This document shows positions 22,469 to 30,439 of a stretch of DNA of 30,458 nt, one piece after another (position 1 is the first letter of the stretch; each line of letters opens with the position of its first letter). Both the position numbers and the translations under genes were made by a program. The DNA comes from Firmicutes bacterium UBA2116 (GTDB lineage: Bacteria > Bacillota > Clostridia > Tissierellales > Sedimentibacteraceae). The stretch is from positions 1-30,458 of the forward strand of contig DCYG01000047.1 of assembly GCA_002331025.1 (NCBI GenBank), in the 5' to 3' direction. The notes below the pieces were generated by a model. The model had not been told where the DNA came from. It saw only the letters and a list, made by a program, of their open reading frames with translations, and ran no database searches.

Positions 22469-23569
22469 TTATTCAGGTTTCTTAATTCCGAAATCCTCGG
22501 GAGAATTAGGAGCTGCCCCTGTTTCATATAACAGCCATGCTGCCTTTGATGTCCATTTTTCCAGATATTCATAAGCTGCTTCTTCATCGTAATCTATTTG
22601 AGTTAAGTACAATTTTGTGCAATATTCACTCCATCTTGGGTCAGCCATAGCTTCTGTCATTTTTTCCTTTAAGAACTGAATAATGTCGTCCGGAGTTTCT
22701 AACGGTGCAAACAATCCGAAATATGGTCCGTATGGAACATAATCCTTAAGTACAGGATAAACAGAGCTTATTGGAACTATATCATCAAGACCGGGAATCG
22801 GTTCGTTTGTAAACGAAGCCAATATCTTTAAATTTCCGCCCTTATGCGCTTCAACCATCGATTGTACCATTTCAATTGTTGCATCTACCTGACTGCCCAT
22901 AACTGCAGTTATAGCCGGACCTCCGCCCTGAAACGGAACAAATGTAAATTCAGCACCAACATATTGTTCAAGCAACAGCCCGCTTATATGTGGAACTGTC
23001 GCAGGACCGGCAGTGGCAATTCTTAATTCGCCCGGATTATCAATCGCATATTGAATTAATTGCTCTGCAGTTTCAAATTTTGAATCCGGCGGAACTGCCA
23101 AAACGGGTGTTGCTTCAGCAACTAATTTAATTGGAATAAAGTCTCTTGTAGGGCTCATATCCATAGTGCCCATTGTCTGCCATACCGACATTATTTCCGA
23201 ACCGAAAAATAACGTATATCCGTCAGCTTTTGCATCCTTTACACTTACAGCGGCAGTTGCGCTCGCAGCGCCCGGAGTATTTGTAATAGCAATACCTTCA
23301 CCAACCAAATCCTGAAGAATCGGTACGATACCTCTTGCTATAACATCAGTCGGTCCTCCGGCTGAAAAACCAACAACAGCATTAATGGGTCTCTCCGGAT
23401 ATTTCAATTCGGGTTTTGCTGGTTCCTGAGGTGCAGCCGGTTCTGCCGGTGCAGGCGCGGGAGCCGGTGGCGGTGCAGGTGTTTGAGTTTGTTGAGTACA
23501 TCCTGAAAACCCAAAGGATGCAGTTAAAATCAAAGCGAGAACTAAACATAAAGTTTTAATCTGTTTCAT
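22469..23569 (-). CDS. tctC: TctC-type extracytoplasmic solute-binding lipoprotein
   Basis: A 366-aa TctC/Bug-family binding protein. It starts with a lipoprotein signal: MKQIKTLCL, a hydrophobic stretch and the lipobox FSGC with the lipidated cysteine at 24. A Pro/Ala-rich linker of about 30 residues (25-55) holds it off the membrane. The mature domain starts YPERPINAVVGFSAGGPTD, the conserved ligand-loop motif of the family; ATAGPATVPH, near residues 185-194, is the second loop. The frame is open to 23605, but the ATG at 23569 has AGGAGGT and a complete signal peptide. It would capture the carboxylate for TctAB. The large family does not allow a substrate call. Confidence 0.92.
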   Translation of the reverse strand: MKQIKTLCLVLALILTASFGFSGCTQQTQTPAPPPAPAPAPAEPAAPQEPAKPELKYPERPINAVVGFSAGGPTDVIARGIVPILQDLVGEGIAITNTPGAASATAAVSVKDAKADGYTLFFGSEIMSVWQTMGTMDMSPTRDFIPIKLVAEATPVLAVPPDSKFETAEQLIQYAIDNPGELRIATAGPATVPHISGLLLEQYVGAEFTFVPFQGGGPAITAVMGSQVDATIEMVQSMVEAHKGGNLKILASFTNEPIPGLDDIVPISSVYPVLKDYVPYGPYFGLFAPLETPDDIIQFLKEKMTEAMADPRWSEYCTKLYLTQIDYDEEAAYEYLEKWTSKAAWLLYETGAAPNSPEDFGIKKPE

Positions 23570-23616
23570 TTCTACCTCCTTGGCAAAATAAATAATTTTT
23601 TTCATACGATTATATA

Positions 23617-24381
23617 TTAAATATATAATTTTTTTGGGTCTATAACGTTTCTTAACAAATAGATTTCATTATCATCCGGCAAATCGGTTTCTTTCAAATC
23701 ACCTGCAAATTTAATGTCAAATCCTGTGTTTTCAATAATCTGATCTTTAGTGACACCAGGATGAATTGATTCAATCTGCATTTCTCTCAGCTCATTATTA
23801 AAATTCATTACACACAAGTTAGTTATGATTCTTATACTCTTACACTTGGGCAGTCCAGAATTTTCTCTTGTGGCTCCTCCGTTTAAGTAACCTACCGTCG
23901 TTATAAAATCAACCATATCTACAATTTTTCTTTTTTGGTGTTTGGCTATGGCAAAAATATTCTTTGAATAGGATGCTATGTCTGCTGCTCCACCACTCCC
24001 GTTAATATGTCTGAAATAATCCTTTTCGTGTACTCCCGTGGAATTTATATTACCGAACTTGTCTATTTGCAAGCCGCCTAAAAATCCCACATCAACCAAT
24101 CCTCTTTGCAGTATGTGACCCAGAGAACCTATAAAGCTTGTAAAGTAATCACTTCTGTACCATAATCTCGGATCGGCTATTCCAACACCTGTGTCAACGC
24201 TTTCAGGGTTTACAACTCCAATTTCAAATATGATATTTAAATGAGGAGCATGTGTACTTTTAGCAAGAAGCGTTGCAACCTGCGGTAATCCTAAGCCAAC
24301 TACTATATTTTGACCATCCTTAAGCAGCCTTGAGGCTGTAACAGCCATTAATTCATTAGTTGTAAATTTTGAATTACTCAT
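23617..24381 (-). CDS. CoA-transferase family I, beta subunit (GctB-like)
   Basis: A 254-aa beta subunit of a two-gene family I CoA-transferase. E53 in NIIFEIGVVNPE occupies the position of the catalytic glutamate of glutaconate CoA-transferase. Other family parts are DVGFLGGLQIDKFGNIN and NGSGGAADIAS. The frame opens at a GTG at 24390 that is part of the GGGGTGAT ribosome site; the ATG at 24381 is the likely start. It overlaps the end of the alpha gene by 8 bp, so the two are translationally coupled. The inferred role is to put CoA on the acid brought in by TctABC. Related subunits also occur in enzymes that act on other substrates. Confidence 0.88.
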   Translation of the reverse strand: MSNSKFTTNELMAVTASRLLKDGQNIVVGLGLPQVATLLAKSTHAPHLNIIFEIGVVNPESVDTGVGIADPRLWYRSDYFTSFIGSLGHILQRGLVDVGFLGGLQIDKFGNINSTGVHEKDYFRHINGSGGAADIASYSKNIFAIAKHQKRKIVDMVDFITTVGYLNGGATRENSGLPKCKSIRIITNLCVMNFNNELREMQIESIHPGVTKDQIIENTGFDIKFAGDLKETDLPDDNEIYLLRNVIDPKKLYI

Positions 24382-25303
24382 ATTTATCACCCCAAACCTT
24401 TTTATAACCGTAGACAGGGTCGGCTTTTAATTTATTTAATGCAGAAATACCGCCGCATTTTTCTAAAAATTCATTGTGATTGCTTGTTCCCGTAACATAT
24501 TCATCTATGAATAAATCAAAATCTTCTTGTTTTTTATTGGTTTTAGCATACTTTGTCAACATATCACTATCATAATCATACATTTTATAAACAGCCGTAG
24601 GATAAGCTCCGTAAGGTACTTCTATGACTGCATGGGTATAAACATTAGGTATGACAACCTTTTCCGGATGCATCTTGATATACTCATTTGAAATAATCTG
24701 GTCTACAGTAACATACAGTTTTTTTGCTGCTTTTGCTAATTCCAGGTCCCACACAGGTCCATCAATCAATACATTTCCCTTTTCATCGGCATACGGAGCA
24801 TGTATTACCGCATAATCAGGATTCAATGCTTTCATAAAAACATATTTTTCACCGTCACCATACGGAGATTCAGAAATCATAACAGACTCATCTTTCTTAT
24901 CAAGCAAATTTTTTAAAATGTCAGTTCCTAACAATGTCTTTGTAGGTATATACGGAACTCCTAAAGAGCCTGCCAAAAATCTGTAGGTTAAACTTAGTCC
25001 GCTGAACTCTCTTGCATCTATCGTTTTATTTTCAAACGCTTCATTGATTCTCTCCATTCTTCCGAATCTGTCCAGAGAACCACCGCCATAAGACAGCTTC
25101 TTTACAGATTTTGCTCCTACAAGCATATCCGTAGCCATACAGACTATAGGTTGATATATATTAAGGTCTTTCTTATTTTGCCTTATCATTTCGCAGGCAA
25201 AAGCTACGGGGCTTCTTGTTATTGCAAACCCGCCAAATGCAATTTCTGCACCATCTGGTATTTCTCTGACGACATCAATTAAATTCATAACCTTGCTATT
25301 CAT
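24374..25303 (-). CDS. CoA-transferase family I, alpha subunit (GctA-like)
   Basis: A 309-aa alpha subunit. Residues 17-25, GAEIAFGGF, are the usual glycine-rich N-terminal motif, and VIHAPYADEKGNVLIDGP near 167-184 is another family segment. The length is close to GctA of Acidaminococcus. The open frame extends to a TTG at 25318, but that TTG is next to the GAAGGT ribosome site; ATG at 25303 is more likely. One base separates this ATG from the stop of the preceding gene, which suggests coupled translation. Its partner is the next gene. Confidence 0.88.
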   Translation of the reverse strand: MNSKVMNLIDVVREIPDGAEIAFGGFAITRSPVAFACEMIRQNKKDLNIYQPIVCMATDMLVGAKSVKKLSYGGGSLDRFGRMERINEAFENKTIDAREFSGLSLTYRFLAGSLGVPYIPTKTLLGTDILKNLLDKKDESVMISESPYGDGEKYVFMKALNPDYAVIHAPYADEKGNVLIDGPVWDLELAKAAKKLYVTVDQIISNEYIKMHPEKVVIPNVYTHAVIEVPYGAYPTAVYKMYDYDSDMLTKYAKTNKKQEDFDLFIDEYVTGTSNHNEFLEKCGGISALNKLKADPVYGYKKVWGDKYE

Positions 25304-25304
25304 G

Positions 25305-25748
25305 CTAATTACCTTCAACTACAGCCGAATCAGCTATTTTAGCACATCTGATGCCGCAATACTCTCCCTTGATGTCTATCGGAAGCAATTCGGGAGACAG
25401 GCCAAGTTCACTTTCAATGGCACTCATAAACATATTGGCAATCGGACAGCTCAAAGGCTGCATACCCTTTTCATAGAATGAGTTGCTTATATTATACATA
25501 CAGCAATTTTTCATTTTAGCTTTGAATTCAATTTCATCCTGTTCTATTTCAATTTCTGTGCAGAATTTGTTTTCTATCAGCCAATTCTTTATCATTTCAA
25601 TGTCATTCGCTTTTTCTCCAAGCTGAGATTTTATATAAGGTACACCTGTTAAGGTTAACCTATATCTTGCACCCTTCCCTCTTTCATCATAGAATGCCTT
25701 TTGAACCTCATACAGCATTTGATCTTTAAAGTTATTTATATCACTCAT
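25305..25748 (-). CDS. unrecognised Cys-rich 147-aa protein
   Basis: I do not recognise this protein. It is soluble, has an N-terminal helical part (1-55) and six cysteines in the rest: C63, C82-C83 (MKNCCMYN), C100 (PLSCPIANMF), and CGIRC near 129-133. The last four clusters could bind a metal or Fe-S cluster. The shape (short alpha/beta domain with a GEYCGIRCAKI ending) vaguely recalls V4R or thiazoline-carboxylate-hydrolase-like small domains, but I cannot support either. The ATG has GGAGG. It is the second gene of the operon and is coupled to the CoA-transferase genes, so it probably belongs to their pathway. Confidence 0.75.
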   Translation of the reverse strand: MSDINNFKDQMLYEVQKAFYDERGKGARYRLTLTGVPYIKSQLGEKANDIEMIKNWLIENKFCTEIEIEQDEIEFKAKMKNCCMYNISNSFYEKGMQPLSCPIANMFMSAIESELGLSPELLPIDIKGEYCGIRCAKIADSAVVEGN

Positions 25749-25804
25749 TTTATATCCTCCATAGCTTTTATTTAGATATTGGCGTTAATTATCTGGGCAT
25801 CATA

Positions 25805-26464
25805 TTATTCTTCGTAATATGCTTCTCCGAACTTTTCATTGAAGACCAAATCCTTTAAAGGAATTCTAGGTCTTGGATTTGCCATTTTAGCAGGATATCC
25901 TATTGAAATAATAGCAAACAGCTTATACTCATCAGTTATTTCGAAATACTCCTTCATTCTGAGCTCGTCTCTTATATCTATACATGGAGCTACCAGCCAG
26001 CATGCTCCCAAGCCTAAACTTGTTACCGTCAAAAGCATATTTTCAATAGCGGCAGAGGTATCAAAGGGAGCATCCCAAACCTCTTTTTTCCCTAATACAA
26101 TTATGTTTACATCGGCTTCGCTGACAAATGCCGATACATTACCGGAAGTCAATTTTTTATATGCGGCAATCTTTTTTTCTTCATCCTGTAAGCCTGTAAA
26201 TCTTGCCTGCATTTGTTTGCTTAAAAATTCTCCTGTGAACCTTCTTCCGCTTCCATGTTTACCGACGTATGACAAGAAATCCTTACTGTCTTGGTCTTTA
26301 ATCACAATAAACCTCCACGGCTGTGCATTTTCTCCTGAAGGTGCTTGTCTGGCACTTTCTAATATAAGCCTTAAATCTTCTTCTGTAATTCTTTGTTCTG
26401 TATACTTTCTTATACTTCTGCGGTCCTTAATTACCTGAAAGAATACTTCCTTAGTATTTTCCAT
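25805..26464 (-). CDS. nitroreductase-family FMN oxidoreductase
   Basis: A 219-aa member of the nitroreductase/FMN fold. The FMN-phosphate motif RRSIRKYT is at residues 15-22, APSGENAQPWRFIVI at about 41-55 and LGLGACWLV near 150-158. Family members reduce nitro groups, enones, quinones or act as dehalogenases with NAD(P)H; the natural substrate is seldom known. The 45-residue insert between the two core motifs is somewhat long. The ATG has AAGGAG. It is the first gene after the sigma-54 promoter, with a leader of about 65 nt, so it is probably a catabolic enzyme of the pathway rather than a detoxification enzyme. Confidence 0.85.
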   Translation of the reverse strand: MENTKEVFFQVIKDRRSIRKYTEQRITEEDLRLILESARQAPSGENAQPWRFIVIKDQDSKDFLSYVGKHGSGRRFTGEFLSKQMQARFTGLQDEEKKIAAYKKLTSGNVSAFVSEADVNIIVLGKKEVWDAPFDTSAAIENMLLTVTSLGLGACWLVAPCIDIRDELRMKEYFEITDEYKLFAIISIGYPAKMANPRPRIPLKDLVFNEKFGEAYYEE

Positions 26465-26540
26465 ATTGCACTCTCCTTAAATATTTTTGTTCTATGAAAA
26501 CGTTTTTGCGAATTCTGTAATACTATTTATTATTTCAATA

Positions 26541-26556
26541 TGCAAATTAAGTGCCA
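26541..26556 (-). promoter_or_regulatory. consensus sigma-54 (-24/-12) promoter
   Basis: On the minus strand TGGCAC (26556-26551), five bases (TTAAT) and TTGCA (26545-26541) match the consensus TGGCAC-N5-TTGCA exactly, including the invariant GG and GC and their spacing. Transcription should start near 26530, about 65 nt before the nitroreductase ATG. A full sigma-54 activator gene lies at the far end of the operon it would drive. Confidence 0.88.
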
Positions 26557-26558
26557 TA

Positions 26559-26590
26559 CAAGGTTTATTTTATAAAATAAATAAACCTTG
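26559..26590. repeat. inverted repeat adjoining the -24 box
   Basis: CAAGGTTTATT (26559-26569) and its exact complement (26580-26590) enclose an AT-rich core that is itself palindromic (TTTATTTTATAAAATAAA). It lies 2 bp upstream of the -24 box. No T-run follows on the minus strand, so it is not a clear terminator for the gene upstream. It may be a binding site that modulates the sigma-54 promoter. Confidence 0.5.
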
Positions 26591-26635
26591 TAATTTTAAT
26601 GTTAATTGTTAAATAAAGCTTGGGATTATTTACGG

Positions 26636-26652
26636 TATTTCATTATGAAATA
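26636..26652. promoter_or_regulatory. candidate upstream activator site
   Basis: TATTTCA and TGAAATA flank TTA in a perfect 7-bp inverted repeat, 80-96 bp upstream of the -24 box, the usual distance for an enhancer-binding protein. The rest of the 263-bp gap contains other AT-rich repeats, so this choice is only a suggestion. Confidence 0.3.
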
Positions 26653-26727
26653 TTAAATAGATTAAATTGATATTACGATATTTAATTCTGAAAAGATTTC
26701 AATAAGGTTATTACCCGTCATTCAACG

Positions 26728-27774
26728 TTATAATTTTGTTCCATCGTATTTTTCTGCTAATTTGTTTAATTCTTCAATAACTTCAATTTCTACAGGTATG
26801 CCTAAAGATCTTCTTTCATCCATCAGTCTTTGTTCAATTTCACCTGCCATAAAAATTTCGTTATTACCTTTAGGAGGTAATGATTTTATATTATTTACAA
26901 CTGAGTCAACATTCTTCTTATAAACATCAGTATCAATAAAGCTGCTGATATTTACGGCTATAAATACATGACTTGTTTTGGAAGGGCCGCTCATATCGGT
27001 AATATTCTTTACTTCACCAGTTAAGGAAGTATCTGTTAAAACACCGGTAAGCAAATCAACTATCAAAGATAAACCCGAACCTTTAACACCGCCGATAGGC
27101 ACTAAACTACCCTTCAATGCCTCATATGGGTCAGCTGTGGGGTTGCCTTCCTCGTCCAACCCCCAATCTAAAGGTATTTCTTTATTTTGCAGTGCTGCCA
27201 TTCTGATTTTGCCTCTTGCAACAGTAGACATGGACATATCAAGAACAATAGGTTTTTTATATTTTGCGGGCACAGCTACGGAAAGCGGGTTAGTGCCAAG
27301 CAATGGTGCCTTTGTGCCGAACGGAGCTATAGCAGGCGATGCATTTGTCATAACCAATCCAATCATATCGTCCTTTGATGCCATCATTGAATAATATGAA
27401 GCCACACCAAAATGGTTGGAATTTTTTACTGCCACCATCCCTATTCCATAAACTTTTGCTATGTTCATAGCTTCCTTCATTGCTTTATATCCCGCAACCT
27501 GTCCCATTCCGTTATCCGCATTCAGCATCGAAACAGCAGCATATTGATTATTTGTAAGTTTCATTTCCGGCTTGTTATTTACAACACCTTTTTCCATTCT
27601 TTCTATATATGTGGGTAATCTTATTATACCGTGTGATTTTACATTTCTCATTTCAGCAAACATTAATGTATCGCTCATAATTTCTGCTTCCTCTGAGATC
27701 ATACCGGCTTTTATAAACATGCTGATGCAAAATTCATTAAGTGTATTAAGATCATACACAATAGGTCTGTCCAT
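26728..27774 (-). CDS. malate/lactate/ureidoglycolate dehydrogenase-family oxidoreductase (Ldh2)
   Basis: A 348-aa NAD(P)-dependent dehydrogenase of the Ldh2/MDH2 family, which is unrelated to classical Rossmann lactate dehydrogenase. H48 in VKSHGIIRLP is the usual catalytic histidine region, and NSNHFGVASYY (118-128) and GGVKGSGLSLIVDLLTGVL near 229-247 are family signatures. Members oxidise malate, L-lactate, sulfolactate or ureidoglycolate. Given the fumarase and malic enzyme genes just upstream, malate or a related hydroxyacid is a fair guess. The ATG follows a GGTGGTGATGG ribosome site, 21 bp after the malic enzyme gene. The last gene of its operon. Confidence 0.88.
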   Translation of the reverse strand: MDRPIVYDLNTLNEFCISMFIKAGMISEEAEIMSDTLMFAEMRNVKSHGIIRLPTYIERMEKGVVNNKPEMKLTNNQYAAVSMLNADNGMGQVAGYKAMKEAMNIAKVYGIGMVAVKNSNHFGVASYYSMMASKDDMIGLVMTNASPAIAPFGTKAPLLGTNPLSVAVPAKYKKPIVLDMSMSTVARGKIRMAALQNKEIPLDWGLDEEGNPTADPYEALKGSLVPIGGVKGSGLSLIVDLLTGVLTDTSLTGEVKNITDMSGPSKTSHVFIAVNISSFIDTDVYKKNVDSVVNNIKSLPPKGNNEIFMAGEIEQRLMDERRSLGIPVEIEVIEELNKLAEKYDGTKL

Positions 27775-27795
27775 ACCATCACCACCTTATATTTT

Positions 27796-28971
27796 TTATA
27801 GTAATGCCACACCCGTACTTCTTGCTGCTTTCGCCACCGCCTCTGCAACCGCCGGTCTTACTCTTTTATCAAAAGGCATTGGTATTATGTAATCTTCAGT
27901 TAATTCTTCATCCGATATAAGCTCGGATAATGCTTTAGCCGCTGCTAATTTCATTTCTTCATTTATAGTAGTAGCTCTGACGTCAAAGGTACCTCTGAAA
28001 ACTCCCGGGAATGCCAATACATTGTTTATCTGATTCGGATAGTCTGACCTGCCTGTTCCTACTACCCTCGCTCCTGCTTTTTTTGCAAGTTCGGGATCAA
28101 TTTCCGGAACCGGGTTTGCCATTGCAAAAATTATGGCATCATTATTCATACTTTTAACCATTTCTTCCGTAACGATGTTAGCTTCCGATACTCCTATAAA
28201 TACGTCTGCACCAATCAACGCATCTGCCAGACTTCCTTTTTTATTATCCTTGTTAGTAACCTTCGCAAGCTCTTCCTTAGCCCAATTCATTCCTTTTTCT
28301 CTGCCCTTGCAGATAATTCCGGTTCTGTCAACCATCAGCATATCTTTTACCCCTATATTGAGTATTATCTTTGCAATAGCAACACCGGCAGCACCTGAAC
28401 CGTTTATTACAATTACTAAATCCTCCATTTTTTTCTCAGTAATTCTAAGAGCATTCATTAAGCCTGCCAAAACAATGATTGCAGTTCCATGCTGATCATC
28501 GTGGAAAACGGGAATTGATAGTCTTTCTTTAAGTTTTCGTTCTATTTCAAAGCATCTTGGTGCCGATATATCCTCTAAATTTATACCGCCAAAAACCGGT
28601 TCAATCATTTCAACTATATTAACTATTTCGTCGGGATCTTTGGTTTTAACACAGATCGGAAAAGAATCAACTCCGCCGAATTCTTTAAATAATACAGCTT
28701 TTCCTTCCATAACAGGTATTGAAGCATAAGCACCGATATCACCAAGTCCTAAAACGGCAGTTCCATCCGACACAACCGCCACTAAATTGCCTTTTGATGT
28801 ATAATCGTAAACTAAATTAACATCCTTGTGTATTTCCTTGCATGGCTCAGCTACACCCGGCGTATATGCCAGACTTAAGCTTTCTTTATCCGTAACGGGA
28901 ACCTTGCTCATTAAATTTAACTTACCTTGATTATCCTTGTGCAATTTCAATGCATCATCTCTTAATGACAT
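27796..28971 (-). CDS. malic enzyme (oxaloacetate-decarboxylating malate dehydrogenase)
   Basis: A 391-aa short bacterial malic enzyme that turns malate into pyruvate and CO2 with NAD(P). The N-terminal domain has LAYTPGVAEPCKEI at about residues 30-43 with the catalytic tyrosine, and GKAVLFKEFGGVDSFPI near 89-105. VFHDDQHGTAIIVLAGL near 156-172 holds metal-binding aspartates. The Rossmann motif is GSGAAGVAIAKI near 192-203. Nothing is missing. The ATG has AAGGAAGG. It lies 13 bp after the fumarase beta gene, so fumarate to malate to pyruvate is encoded in order. Confidence 0.95.
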   Translation of the reverse strand: MSLRDDALKLHKDNQGKLNLMSKVPVTDKESLSLAYTPGVAEPCKEIHKDVNLVYDYTSKGNLVAVVSDGTAVLGLGDIGAYASIPVMEGKAVLFKEFGGVDSFPICVKTKDPDEIVNIVEMIEPVFGGINLEDISAPRCFEIERKLKERLSIPVFHDDQHGTAIIVLAGLMNALRITEKKMEDLVIVINGSGAAGVAIAKIILNIGVKDMLMVDRTGIICKGREKGMNWAKEELAKVTNKDNKKGSLADALIGADVFIGVSEANIVTEEMVKSMNNDAIIFAMANPVPEIDPELAKKAGARVVGTGRSDYPNQINNVLAFPGVFRGTFDVRATTINEEMKLAAAKALSELISDEELTEDYIIPMPFDKRVRPAVAEAVAKAARSTGVALL

Positions 28972-28984
28972 ATGTTTACCTTCC

Positions 28985-29536
28985 TTATATTATTTTGTAT
29001 TTTTCTTTGCCGATTTTGTATAAATCATTTCCTTGATTGTCTATTATTACTGTTACTGGAAAATCTTCAATTCTCAATTTATATATTGCCTCCGCACCTA
29101 AATCCGAAAATGCTATGACTTCTGCTTCCTTTATCGCTTCGGCAAGCAAAGCACCGGCACCGCCTACAGCCGCAAAATATACCGCATTATTCTTTATTAT
29201 GGAATCCACAACCTTCTGGTTTCTAAGACCCTTGCCTATCATGCCTTTAAGACCTTCGTCCATCAATAAAGGTGCGTAGGCATCCATCCTTCCGCTGGTG
29301 GTAGGTCCCGCAGACCCGATAACCTGACCCGGCTTAGCGGGACATGGTCCAACATAATAAATCGTTTGATTTTTTATATCCATTGGCAGCTCTTCACCTT
29401 TATTAATAAGCTCTGCCAATCTTTTGTGAGCCGCGTCGCGGCCGGTATATATAATACCGCTTAATAAAACTCTGTCTCCTGCCCTAAGTTCATTAATCAC
29501 TTCATCCGTTAACGGAGTATCAACTTTCTTTACCAT
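28985..29536 (-). CDS. fumB: class I fumarate hydratase, beta subunit
   Basis: A 183-aa C-terminal-type subunit of a two-gene class I, Fe-S-dependent hydratase. SGIIYTGRDAAHKR near residues 26-39 and GSAGPTTSGRMD near 74-85 are hallmarks that bind the substrate carboxylates. L-tartrate dehydratase has the same layout and cannot be ruled out. The open frame starts at a GTG at 29551 that includes the GGAGG ribosome site; ATG at 29536 is the likely start. It follows the alpha gene by 30 bp. The symbol is used for the subunit, not for E. coli FumB. Confidence 0.9.
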   Translation of the reverse strand: MVKKVDTPLTDEVINELRAGDRVLLSGIIYTGRDAAHKRLAELINKGEELPMDIKNQTIYYVGPCPAKPGQVIGSAGPTTSGRMDAYAPLLMDEGLKGMIGKGLRNQKVVDSIIKNNAVYFAAVGGAGALLAEAIKEAEVIAFSDLGAEAIYKLRIEDFPVTVIIDNQGNDLYKIGKEKYKII

Positions 29537-29566
29537 TTCATATACCTCCACACTTTCAATAAAAGA

Positions 29567-30412
29567 CTAAATTATTGCTTCCTGATGCCTTGCAACATGG
29601 CATTGAATATTTATTGCGACAGGCATACTTGCTATATGAGCAGGGAAAGTTTCAATATGTACGGCCAATGCTGTAGTTCTTCCGCCAAATCCTTGAGGAC
29701 CGATTCCAAGCTTATTGATTTCCTCTAATAATTCTTCTTCTAATTTCGCTATATCAGGATTTGAATTATGTTCACCTACTGTTCTCAACAATGCTTGTTT
29801 TGCGATTAAGGTTGTTTTCTCTATCGTGCCGCCTACACCTATTCCGACTATTATGGGGGGACATGGATTAGAGCCTGCCTTGTCAACGGTATCTAATACG
29901 AATTGTTTGATTCCTTTTACGCCATCCGAGGGCTTAAGCATTGCCAAAGCGCTCATATTTTCACTTCCGCCTCCCTTTGGCGCCAATATTAATTTAACTT
30001 TATCTCCGGGTACTATTTTGGTATGTATAATTGCGGGTGTATTGTCTCCTGTGTTTTTTCTGACCATGAACGGATCATCAACTGCCGATTTTCGAAGGTA
30101 ACCGTTTTTATATCCTCTTCTGACGCCTTCATCTATTGCTTCGTTTAAATCTCCGCCTGTTAATCTTACTTCCTGCCCTAATTCTAAAAATATTACCGCA
30201 AGACCTGTATCCTGACAGATAGGCACATTGTTTGTCCTTGCTATTTCTTGATTTTTAATAATATCCTCAATTATTTCTTTCGCCAAAGGAGACTCTTCTT
30301 TTTCTAAAGCACTTTGTAATGCTTTTTTTACATCCTGCGGAAGGTAATAATTCGACTCAATACACAGCCTTTCAACAGTCTTGGATATTAATTCTACATG
30401 AATTTCTCTCAT
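29567..30412 (-). CDS. fumA: class I fumarate hydratase, alpha subunit
   Basis: A 281-aa N-terminal-type subunit that holds the catalytic [4Fe-4S] cluster. Three cysteines sit in the expected contexts: C66 in VPICQDTG, C184 in GSNPCPPIIVG and C271 in NIQCHVARH. KGGGSENMSAL near 146-156 is also conserved. It interconverts fumarate and malate; oxygen sensitivity fits an anaerobe. The frame is open to a TTG at 30445, but the ATG at 30412 has AGGGAG six bases upstream and matches the usual N-terminus. The operon may begin beyond the right edge. The symbol denotes the subunit. Confidence 0.92.
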   Translation of the reverse strand: MREIHVELISKTVERLCIESNYYLPQDVKKALQSALEKEESPLAKEIIEDIIKNQEIARTNNVPICQDTGLAVIFLELGQEVRLTGGDLNEAIDEGVRRGYKNGYLRKSAVDDPFMVRKNTGDNTPAIIHTKIVPGDKVKLILAPKGGGSENMSALAMLKPSDGVKGIKQFVLDTVDKAGSNPCPPIIVGIGVGGTIEKTTLIAKQALLRTVGEHNSNPDIAKLEEELLEEINKLGIGPQGFGGRTTALAVHIETFPAHIASMPVAINIQCHVARHQEAII

Positions 30413-30439
30413 TTTTTTCTCCCTCATAAAATATATATT

